Shown here: piece by piece, positions 6,683 to 15,900 of the stretch
How the letters are laid out: every line of letters starts with the position of its first letter
How positions within the stretch are numbered: the stretch's first letter is position 1
Origin: Colimorpha sp045639845
GTDB taxonomy: Bacteria; Bacteroidota; Bacteroidia; Bacteroidales; P3
Assembly (NCBI GenBank): GCA_045639845.1
Contig: JAZUDW010000101.1
Span: 1 to 18,551, forward strand
DNA length: 18,551 nucleotides
Direction of reading: 5' to 3'
Notes under the pieces: generated by a model
Databases searched by the model: none
What the model saw: only the letters and a program-made list of their open reading frames with translations
Told to the model about the DNA's origin: nothing
Made by a program: the position numbers and the translations under genes

Positions 6683-7017
6683 GCAAAGCGGCCATAGAGG
6701 CATGGCTACGAGAGCTATAGCAGCATTGTGCTAGGGCTATCGCTGCCTGCTGCTCTGCCTTGAGAGGAGGGTGTTTTGAATTTTATTCTGTGTCTGCCAT
6801 ATGTTGACGATAAAAAAACGGCTTACGATACTATAGTATGGCAGCTTGACTGGCTTGGCCTGTGCTCTGTTTTTTTTTTTGCCTGCCCGGCGGCGCAAAT
6901 TCTGGCGGGCCGCTATCGGAATCGACCGGACTTCTTGAAATCAACAATCAAAAGCAGAATAGCGGCATTTTATTTTTTTATCATCATCAAAAAGATCATG
7001 AGATGTCAAGTTACGGG

Positions 7018-7043
7018 GGCTGCCTCAAGTAGCTGTTTTTTTT
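7018..7043 (+). terminator. Weak terminator-like hairpin with T8 tract
   Basis: GGCTGC (7018-7023) can pair with GTAGCT (7029-7034), including G-U pairs, across the loop CTCAA, followed one base later by eight T's (7036-7043). No plus-strand gene clearly ends here, so it may be coincidental or end an unseen transcript. Confidence 0.3.
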
Positions 7044-7375
7044 ATAATCGATAATCATTGTCAGCAAAAAAGCTAACGGTTTCCATGCACTCGGCTACTC
7101 ATGGCAACAGTCGGGGTGAGGGCTTCGCCATGGGGTATTACCGATGGGGAATACGGCTTGCGAATGGAGGAGGGCAGGAAGGGCTCTGATGGGGGTTTGT
7201 GTGCAGAGTTCCGCTTCAATCAAAGAGGAGTTCTGATTATTCCCCACCACGAGCCAGTGCCTGGCTTGAAAGGCAGCACAATCACTACTCGACACAAGGC
7301 TACGGATCATACAAACGTTATCATGAAAGTGTAAAGGAGACTGGGTATCGGAGTGCAAACACCGGGGGGCTGCAT

Positions 7376-7414
7376 AAAAAAAACGCCCCGGAGTGTGATG
7401 ACAAATACCCGGGG
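7376..7414 (-). terminator. Intrinsic terminator downstream of the DUF362 gene
   Basis: On the minus strand CCCCGG (7414-7409) pairs perfectly with CCGGGG (7391-7386) over a 17-nt loop, followed by CG and eight T's (7383-7376). It lies about 90 nt beyond the stop codon at 7502 and probably ends the tilS/DUF362 transcript. The long loop makes it less typical. Confidence 0.6.
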
Positions 7415-7501
7415 GTTTGCGAGAGGTTACCGTGGGGTTTGGTTCTCCCCATATATTATACGGCAAAAGTGAGAATGGCAAAAGTGGTAACGCTGGATGT
7501 G

Positions 7502-8530
7502 CTACTTGGCGACAGGATCGATAGTCACCAAGCGGTAACGGCGGCTGCCCATGCCTATGGCTTCGGCATGCTCTACGATGTGGCGGCCGTGGCGGCTGTC
7601 GATGCGGCGGTGGATGGGCTCGGGATCGTTGAGGTCGTCGGTGGGTATGCTGTCGAGGATATCGAGACAGGCCTGGTCGAGGGCCACAGGGTCGGTGGAA
7701 GCCAGGATGCCGTAGTCCTGCAGCCGGGGGGCGGCGGGGTGGCTCATGCAGTCGCAATCGACAGAGAGATTGTTCATCACATCGATATAGACGATCTTGG
7801 GGCCGAAATAGTCGGCTACCGACTGGGCGGCGGCGGCCATGCTCTCGCAGAAGTGGTCGCGACTGGCCATGCGCACGGCCCACATATAGGTGCGCGAGGT
7901 CTTGCCTGCCGAGTGTATGTTGGACTTGCCTTTGGCCGAGGCGACACCGATGGACTGATTTTTGAGCACGCCTCCGAAGCCGGCCATCACATGGCCTTTG
8001 AAATGGGCCAGGTTGACCATGAAGGTGTAGCGCTGCAGGTGGGAGCCTACGATATTGTATTGGATATGGCTGCTGTCGCGCACGGGGAGTATCATGTCGC
8101 CTTCCTCGTCCATGAGATCGACGGGGGCTATGTCCAAGAACCCGTGTTCGCGGATGGTTTGCCAATGGTCTTCGAATGTGTTGCGGCTACCGGGATAGGC
8201 TGTGTTGCACTCTACGATGGTGCCATGCAGACTCTGCACCAGGGGGCCGATGAGCGAGGGCTGAAGGTAGTGGTGGCCGCCCGACTCGCCGGTGCTGATC
8301 TTCACTGCCACATGGTCGAGGCTGTCGGGGATGCGGCCTACGGCCTGGAAGATGCGGATGAGGCTCTCGGGTGTGATGTGGCGGGTGACATACACCACGG
8401 GGAGCTCGCCGACATACGTGGACTGGATGGCGGGAGACGGGGTCTGCGGACGATTCTTGATGGCAAACACTGCTACTGCTACCATCACAAGTGCAGCGAG
8501 TAGGATGAGGAATTTGATGCTTTTTTTCAC
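7502..8530 (-). CDS. DUF362 domain-containing protein with N-terminal membrane segment
   Basis: The product is 342 aa. Residues 1-27 (MKKSIKFLILLAALVMVAVA, then VFAIKNR) form a short basic start and a hydrophobic helix, so the protein is probably exported or anchored in the inner membrane facing the periplasm; no lipobox cysteine is visible. The rest matches DUF362. Visible hallmarks are VAVKISTGESGGHHYLQPSL, TIVECNTAY, VDLMDEEGDM, NIVGSHLQRY, NLAHFKGHVMAGFGG followed by LKNQSIGVAS, DCDCMSHP and the late ILASTDPVALDQACLDIL. Some DUF362 proteins are fused to 4Fe-4S ferredoxin domains, but no CxxCxxC motif is present here; the CDC pair is the only cysteine cluster. The biochemical role of the family is unsettled, so none is assigned. 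The gene lies 118 nt downstream of tilS on the same strand and may be cotranscribed. The ATG is preceded by an A-rich leader, common in Bacteroidetes, which rarely use a strong Shine-Dalgarno. Confidence 0.9.
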   Translation of the reverse strand: MKKSIKFLILLAALVMVAVAVFAIKNRPQTPSPAIQSTYVGELPVVYVTRHITPESLIRIFQAVGRIPDSLDHVAVKISTGESGGHHYLQPSLIGPLVQSLHGTIVECNTAYPGSRNTFEDHWQTIREHGFLDIAPVDLMDEEGDMILPVRDSSHIQYNIVGSHLQRYTFMVNLAHFKGHVMAGFGGVLKNQSIGVASAKGKSNIHSAGKTSRTYMWAVRMASRDHFCESMAAAAQSVADYFGPKIVYIDVMNNLSVDCDCMSHPAAPRLQDYGILASTDPVALDQACLDILDSIPTDDLNDPEPIHRRIDSRHGRHIVEHAEAIGMGSRRYRLVTIDPVAK

Positions 8531-8622
8531 TTTTTTATATTTTTTGATGTTAATAATCTTTTTGACCTAAGGGGCCCGGGGCGGTGCAACGGGGGATGGG
8601 ACTCGGGGCGATACTGCCTTGA

Positions 8623-8648
8623 TCCGATATTCGATATTATGGATCGGA
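8623..8648. other. Short hairpin directly after the tilS stop codon
   Basis: TCCGAT (8623-8628) and ATCGGA (8643-8648) form a perfect 6-bp stem with a 14-nt loop, abutting the tilS stop codon. Neither strand has a following T-run, so it is not a standard intrinsic terminator. It might stabilise the tilS mRNA end. The rest of the tilS-DUF362 gap is a GC-rich patch (GGGGCCCGGGGC) followed by an A/T-rich leader. Confidence 0.3.
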
Positions 8649-9983
8649 CTACTGCAGGGTGACGCGGAGTATGTGGGTAGTGTAGGGTGTGACGGCTCCA
8701 TGGCGTGAGGCTCGCAGGCCTACAACCCAGAGGATACGGCCGTGGGCATCGACGAGGAGCCAAGCGTCGGCTTTCTGCTGGGGTGTGTAGTGACGATGGG
8801 TGAAGATGTCGCTGACGGACTGTGTGCCTTGCATACCGAAGGGGGCTATGCGGTCGGCATGATGCCATCTGCGAAGGGTGAGCGGGAAATGGACTTTGCT
8901 GTAGTCGAGCAGCAGCTCGGTGGGGGGGACCCGCAATGGTGTGGCCGGGGCTTTTGCTTCGACCGAGAAACGGAGGTTGAGCGGCAGCGACGGCACTTCA
9001 CCGACTGTGGGGATGACTATGGGTGCGGCATCGGCCTCACCGGTAGGCAAAGGTGTGATGAGCAAATGGGACGAGGTGCGGAGTATCTGATGTGTGGCAC
9101 TGAAGAAGTGCTGTCCGTAGTGGGGGGAGGACTGCAGTGCTATGAGGTTATCGACCACGGTGGCGGTGAATCCGTAGGGATGGAGGAGCTCGAAAAGCAG
9201 GGTGCGCTGGGGATGGAGCGTGGATAGGGCTTGGAGGGGTATGACGGCTTGGTCTTGGTCTTTGTGGAGTACCCTGTCGCGTTCTTGCTCCACCGCACGA
9301 CGATAGAGTGTCTCGGCATCGGCGAGATGGGCGATGGTTTGGCTGACGGCGTCGTCGGCCGAGGATGAGATCTGGCGAAGAAGCGGCAGGAGCTGATGCC
9401 GGATCTGGTTGCGGCGATAGACGAGGGAGCTATTGGTGGTGTCTTCTACATGGAGGAGCCCATGCTGCGCGGCATAGTGCTCGATATCGGCCCGGGTGAA
9501 GGGCAGCATAGGCCGCACTACATAGCCATTGCGAGGAAGGATGCCATGGAGCCCGGCGAGGCCTGTGCCTCGGAGCAGGTTGAGGAAGAAGGTCTCTACG
9601 GAGTCGTCGCGATGATGGGCGGTGGCTATGTAGTGGTAGCCGTGGTCGTGTCGCAACTGCTCGAAGAAGGCGTAGCGAAGATCGCGTGCGGCCTCTTCGA
9701 TGGAGAGTCCATGCTGCTGGGCATAGGCTGTGGTATCGCATTGGCGAACATGGATGGGGACGCCATAGGTGGATGCCAGGGAGCGGACAAAGGCTTCGTC
9801 ACGGTCGCAGTCGCCTGGCCGAAGATGGAAGTTGCAATGGGCTATGCCAAAGGGGATGCGGGCTGTATGGAATAGATGGGCCATCACCACTGAGTCGATG
9901 CCACCACTAATAGCCAAAAGCCCCTTCTGGTTTTGGCAGAAGAGGCTATGTTGGCTGATATAGTTGAGAAACTGAGTAATCAT
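8649..9983 (-). CDS. tilS: tRNA(Ile)-lysidine synthetase TilS
   Basis: TilS uses ATP and lysine to convert C34 of the CAU-anticodon tRNA-Ile to lysidine. This switches the tRNA from reading AUG to reading AUA, an essential cytoplasmic step in most bacteria. The product is 444 aa, a usual full length. The ATP-binding PP-loop is SGGIDS at residues 26-31. It is followed by the family motifs HCNFHLRPGDCDRDEAFV, IEEAARDLRY, ATAHHRDDSVETFFLNLLRG and EDTTNSSLVYRRNQIRHQLL. A linker follows, then the C-terminal tRNA-binding domain (LTLRRWHHADRIAPFGMQGT, SVSDIF, ending VTLQ). The ATG at 9983 is 6 nt after the stop codon of the large T9SS protein gene, suggesting cotranscription or translational coupling. 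The sequence shows no functional link between the two genes. Confidence 0.97.
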   Translation of the reverse strand: MITQFLNYISQHSLFCQNQKGLLAISGGIDSVVMAHLFHTARIPFGIAHCNFHLRPGDCDRDEAFVRSLASTYGVPIHVRQCDTTAYAQQHGLSIEEAARDLRYAFFEQLRHDHGYHYIATAHHRDDSVETFFLNLLRGTGLAGLHGILPRNGYVVRPMLPFTRADIEHYAAQHGLLHVEDTTNSSLVYRRNQIRHQLLPLLRQISSSADDAVSQTIAHLADAETLYRRAVEQERDRVLHKDQDQAVIPLQALSTLHPQRTLLFELLHPYGFTATVVDNLIALQSSPHYGQHFFSATHQILRTSSHLLITPLPTGEADAAPIVIPTVGEVPSLPLNLRFSVEAKAPATPLRVPPTELLLDYSKVHFPLTLRRWHHADRIAPFGMQGTQSVSDIFTHRHYTPQQKADAWLLVDAHGRILWVVGLRASRHGAVTPYTTHILRVTLQ

Positions 9984-9989
9984 GGGTGA

Positions 9990-12900
9990 TTACTTCTTGA
10001 AGACCATCTTACGGATGAGACGCTCTCCTTCGTACTCGATACCATAGAGGTAGGTGCCCGAAGCGGGTAGCTCGTTGGTGAGGACAATGGTATGGGCACC
10101 GTCGCTGTAGAAGCTTTCCTTCTGGTAAACTAGGCGTCCTACTTCGTCCATCACGAAGAAGCGAACATGGCCTGCAGTGGGGATGGTGAACTCTATAGCA
10201 GTAGAGAGCTTGAAGGGGTTGGGCTGGTTCTGCTCAAGAGTCATACCGTTGGCTGCTACATGGCCGACACCTGTAGAGTCGAAATAGTTCTCCACTTCGA
10301 CAACAGATGTCTGGTTGTTGGAGGTATCGATATCATGATAAGGATTACCTACGAAGTATGGTGCCGATACCATACCCGAACCTTCGTAATGACGATCACT
10401 GTTCTTGGCAATAGTCTGAGTGAAGGGGATAGAGAATACTTCACCGGGTGTGATGACACGGTTGGTAAGGGTGTTGATGGTAGCACCATTGATGGTGGCA
10501 TACACTCTGAAGTCGTTGGTGTAGGACATGTTGCCCAGGTTGACTACTTCCATACGAACGTGGCACTCTTCGTTTCGATTCTCTTCTACTACAATACGTA
10601 CGGGGTGGAGATCGACATACTGATTGTCACGAACAGTGGTGGTATCGTTGGTGGCATCATTATCGCCGTCGATATGTACGAAACCGGTGACGTAGGTGTA
10701 GGGGTTGCCTGCACGCTGGGGCTGAACAGAATCGAATACATAGTAAGCGGTATGGAGTGCTGCCAACGGCATGGCGGCATTGTAGTGTTCGATCACCATG
10801 GTAGAGGTATCGTTGTCGTACCAGTAGCCTACAGTGAAGTTGTTGGCCGAACGAGAACCAATATTATCAATGGTGAGCTGGAACGATACAAAGGTGGGTT
10901 GGGATGTATCGACTACAATAGCGCGTGCGTAGAGGTCGGTGATATTGGAGAGTCCGTTGATATACTTCATCACGGTGTCGTTGAAGGGATAATCGTCGGT
11001 CTCGTACTGAACAACGGCCTTCATGGTCATCAAGCCCATCGAAGCACGACACTTCTGGTGGAAGGTGTAGTTGAAGAACTCGAACGACTCAAGGTCGCGA
11101 CCTAAGAGATTCTGGAAGTTGACTTGTTCTACTACAGGTGCACTATTGTTGAACTGGTAGGACACACTGCACGAAGATACAGGAGCCTGACCATAGTTGC
11201 GCAGACGCAAGGTCACTTGCATAGAGTCGCCTGCTACGATGTGGTCGAGAGGATATACGAACTGGGTAATGGCCATATCGTTGTCGAGTGGCGACAAGGG
11301 GAAGAGCTTGCAGGTGGTGTCATTGTCGTGATAGAGGTCGAGACTGATACCGGTGTATGCACAGATCTGGAAGGTATCGGGGAAGTCGGCCATCACAACG
11401 AAGGGCTGCTCGAAGGTGTAGAGCGCACTCTCTTGCGGAGGTATGGCTCCATGGAAGGTACCTGTGATAGCCAGATAGGTGCCATAAGGACGATAGGCTA
11501 CCTCGACAGAGCGAAGTGTATCGGTACCGTAATTGTGAATAGCCACCTTGGGATAAACGACATCACCAAACTTGGGATGTGTGGGATGAACAATGTCGGT
11601 AACACCAGCATCGATATCACGGTCGGCACGGCCAAACTTGATATTGTCCATCACAAGACCATCGGATACAGGAACATCTTCGGGTGCCTGATATACGAAG
11701 CGGAACTGCAGCGTCTGCTGGAAGTCACCACTGATGCGACGTGTGGGGAAACGATAGTTGGTGAAGGCATAACCTGCAGAGTTGCCAGTGAAACCTATAG
11801 GTTCGGTGTACCACATGGAGTCGTTGGCCGATCCTATCTTCTGCCACTGTCCAAGGTAATCCCAGAATTCAAGATACATGCTTGCTCCTTCTCCAATCTG
11901 ATGTGCTACCCAGATAGAGATGGTATCGGGACGGATCTGCGCAATATTGAAGATGGGCGAATAGAGATACGAGAGGTTGCCTCGCATGCCGGTATTTACT
12001 ACGCCCGAGGCATTGAGCACCCATGCATTGGAGTCGCTGAGGCAATAGGTGAGGTTGGTCTTACCGGTAGGATAGCCACGCTCCCAGAGATTGACAGAGT
12101 ACTTGTTGTAGCCTGCAGGTGCATAGAAGTAGTTCTCGTTTTCACAAGAGTCTTCGAAGTGGAACACGGTGTGGTGGAAACGATGTACCTGGTAGTGGAG
12201 GGTATCGTTGTGTACATTGGTGTCGCCCATGGTGCTTACGAAGATGAGGAAGTTGGTGGTTCCCTCTTCATAGTGCTGGGTGGGCAGCGCAATGGGTACG
12301 CAACGGCCTGGTTCGAGAGCTCCGGTCCATGTGAAGGAGTTATAAACGGGCGACTCGTGGATGGTATAGTATCCTACTTCGGCCGATTCGATGGGTTCGG
12401 AACCCTTGTTGCAGTACATGAAGGTTACGGTGGTGCTATCGCTGCTGATAATGTTGTTAACAGGTGCGGTGACACGACCTACTGCACCGTCGATGGTCTC
12501 GGGAACATCTTCAATATAGAGGAGGTAGTCTTGTACCTGACCGAAATCGAAGTCGAAGGGTTCGGCGACGGCAGTGGTATCGGCAGAACCTTGATGCAGC
12601 ACTACGCGCATACGGGTATAACCCAATGCTGCTGTATCGGGAAGCGTATAGACAAACTTCAAGGGATGACGAGAATGTACTATACCCCAGTATGCAACCT
12701 CGCTTTCATTGATCCAATTGGAGTCGATATCCATATTGCCTCTATTGAAATAGCCGTCGCGGTTGTAGTCGATATATACCGTCACGAAACCTTCGGTATT
12801 GTAGTCGGCATGATTGTCGGAGTTGGCTACTTCGATGAGCATGGTATCGGTGGTACCCTTGATGAGATGCAACGGTTCCACTTCGGGATTATTGAAGTGA

Positions 12901-15900
12901 CCGAAGTTGATATAGCTATGTCCTACCTCGGGAACTACATTGTCGAGATTGGTGAAGCTTACTCGGGTAATATCGAGACCTGTGTTGTAACCTAATACGG
13001 GAACAGAGTACTGCGACTCGGGCCACTGACGGGTTCCCAAAAGGTTGCGGATGGTATCGTTGCGACGTACCTGCTCGTTGGCCAGATCGGTCCATGCACG
13101 AACGGTGTAGTTGACATTGGAATTGCCCGGGTTGAGCATATCGGTGGGATAATATACCAATGAGTCGAAGGTGTAGAGGTAGGAATCCTGTGGCTGAATG
13201 GTAGCATGACAAACTTCATGAACCTCTTGCAACAATGCATTGCCACGGCGGAACTGATATACCACGGGTATATTAGAGATGGGCGAAGTGCCCCAGTTTA
13301 CAATGCGGATCTTGACGGAGTCGTTGTCTTGGTAAACTTTGTTGTAGGGTGACTCGATAGCCATCACAGCGGCGTCGGTGTTGACCTGCGCATTGAGGTA
13401 AACATGAACGGGGTTGTAGTAACTGGTACATCCAGTGGTACTGATACAGCTCAGGTAATAAACACTGTCGTGGAAATACTGAGGTGTCTCCCACCAAGTG
13501 GAGGCTGCATAGGCAGTGGGTGCATAGTAGGGTTCAGCATCGGTGGAATCGCGGTACCAACGAATGGGGCGATGTACCTGCTGGGTGGCCGAAGGCTGAT
13601 CGGTGTGGGCGGCCTTGATGGTATCCCATGTTGCATAAGGAATATGCAAATCGGTACCTACTGGCATATTGGGAGTGTATTTAGAAGTAACAGTAACGTA
13701 GGGCACGGTGTCGCGTCCATTGAGGTTGGATGCATGCTTCTGGTCGTAAATATACGAACTCCAAGCACGCACACGAAGCTGTACATCTTTATCGTTGCCC
13801 GTAGGATAGAGGTTTGCAGGGGTAACGAAAGTAAAGTCTTGCGAAGTGCTCACTGCCATATCGGCATTCAAGGTCACTTGCTCTTCATGAACGAGAGGCA
13901 GCTGTGCTACGATAGTGTTGGCAGTCTGCACCACGGCTTGATAACCGATAGTGATGGGGAACTGCGAAGGTATATCTTTGCGACCAACGTTGGTGAGACG
14001 GATGGTGATGGGCGTCTCGTGCAAACGACAACCTTTTACACCAGAGATCTCATCGTTGATAGTGACGGTCTCGGCACGAAGGTCGAAAGCAGGTTCTAGC
14101 AGGAAGACGGTGTCGGCCTGATTGTCGTTAGTATTGTAATCTGTGTAAGAGAGCCCAGTCATATAGTTCACCTCTGCATGGATATACTGGGTATCGATAA
14201 GGCCAATGGGCAAGGCTATGTAGGCTGTATCGAAAACAGGCTCGGTGGGAACAAGTTCGGCAATGGTGCGTACAGGAGTCTGAAGGAGCGTACCGGTATT
14301 CTCAAGAGAGTTGACGATATAGGCGGACCAAGTAACATTGGTCTCTGTAGAGGTACCATCATTATAGAGTTTCACTACCACACGCAGAGAATCGGTCTCT
14401 ACTGTGTTGCTATCTAATGTGGGTTCCATGAACTGCATGATACCGATATTGTGGATACCACGGCTCACTTCGTCGGCACCGATACAAGGCTGAGGAATCT
14501 GAGGACGAATCTCTCCATCTATGTCAAGGGGTACTTCAGTGTTGTACTGAGCACGCTCTGCATAGAGTGCATACGACAAGTGGAGGTCGTCGTCGCCAAA
14601 GAAGTAAGGCATATCCTGAATAGAGTTTGCATCCTGGCCATTCAAAGCACGAAGTTCTGCTAGATTGTTGGCATCAACACCCCAGAAGGCTAAGTGGATC
14701 GTATCGGCACTGGAATAGTAAACATTATAGTTGGAAGTAGTGATATTAAGTGTGCTCTGAGCATAGAGTGCATAACCCTTGCTGAAGTTTGAGAAGATGT
14801 TGTTCAACACGTAGATGTTGGAACTGCTGGTGGTAACACTGAAAGCACGAGTGGTGGCAGCATTCACGCCTGCATATACACGGGTAGAGTTGTAGTAAAC
14901 ATTGATGTAGCGGGAGCTATCGATCCAAATACCGGAAGAAGGCTGACCCGATATACCGGTACCGTAGGATGCACACATATTATTGTAGATCTTACCACGG
15001 AAGGTATTAGAACCAATATAATTAACTACTTGGATGCCGCGTTTACCACCGTTCTTGGTATCGTAGAGCACAACGTTGTTGGCCTCAATGTTGAGACTGC
15101 CTTCAACCTCGGCAATGTTGATACCCGTGAGCGCGCGACCCGTAACATTCACACCGGAATGAACCTCATTGGAACGTATCACCACATCGTTGACCTTACG
15201 TGTTGCGATACCTTGATACCAGAAGTTCTGGATCTTACTATTGTCAACTACAATGCCAGCATTCTGTCCTGCAGTGGGAACGATGGCCTTGATGCTGTAG
15301 TAACCACTATCGATAACGCAATGGTTGAGGTTGAGGTTGTTGACATTCAGTCCAACAACAACAGCATTGGCAGAGGCATTGTTGATAGTTCCTTTAACAC
15401 GGATCACGGTATTATCGAAACCGATGTTGTGCGCATTGGCTAGTACTACTGCGTTGGCATAGTTGCCCGAAGCAGGAGCACTATAGATCGTCATGTTGTT
15501 GAACGACATGTATGCTGCTCCATCGAAGTTGATAACATAGTTGGAGTTGTTGGAAGTAGCGTAACGGAGCACCACTGACGAGCTGTCGCCGCTAGCCGAG
15601 GTGAACGAAATGGTATTGACCACATCGACACCAGGCACTTCGCCCAGATTCAGCTGTTCAACATATGTGCCGGACTGAACTGAGAAGACAACAGGACCTG
15701 CCACACCAGCATTGTCCAAGGTGTCGATAGCCTCGGTGAAGGAATGGTAGTCGTTGCTTGCTGCAGGACCGATAGTATAAGTACCGCCACAGAAGGTTAC
15801 ATTAATAATGGTGGAAATAGTATCGTTCGTAAGAATACTATCGCCAGTAGCACTGACAACTGCACGTATGAAATGACGGCCGGGGAGGAAAGTGGGCGAA

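Larger units (their letters stand above)
6061..7375. other. Long intergenic region without convincing genes
   Basis: About 1.3 kb between the tracrRNA promoter and the next gene's terminator. The only open frames are short (up to about 94 codons before the frames antisense to the DUF362 gene). They have low-complexity composition and resemble no family I recognise. The stretch has homopolymer tracts (T runs near 6061, 6567, 6871 and 7036) and a 21-bp repeat cluster at 6599-6682. It also contains a 5-bp GC-rich inverted repeat near 6887-6911 that lacks a following T-run. I see no tRNA, no insertion-sequence ends and no transposase remnant that I can defend. Confidence 0.6.

Noticed and set aside
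6887..6911. GCCCG/CGGGC hairpin next to a T10 tract as a terminator
   Set aside because: The T-run precedes the hairpin on the plus strand and becomes an A-run after it on the minus strand, so it cannot act as an intrinsic terminator in either direction.
6776..7054. 92-codon plus-strand frame between the cas locus and the DUF362 gene
   Set aside because: It begins at a TTG, runs across homopolymer T tracts and GC-rich hairpins, and resembles no protein family I recognise.
7199..8503. 434-codon plus-strand frame overlapping the DUF362 gene, and the 356-codon minus-strand frame at 7095-8165
   Set aside because: The minus-strand frame at 7502-8530 carries the DUF362 motifs and a membrane segment. 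The others are compositionally biased (Ala/Gly/Val-rich or Arg/His/Pro-rich) shadows.
11124..12995. 623-codon open frame on the plus strand, plus other long antisense frames at 10167-11105, 13404-14099 and 17439-18026
   Set aside because: All are antisense to the T9SS protein gene, which has clear domains and continuous coding. Biased codon use (many NTC/GTA-type codons) explains the lack of stops.
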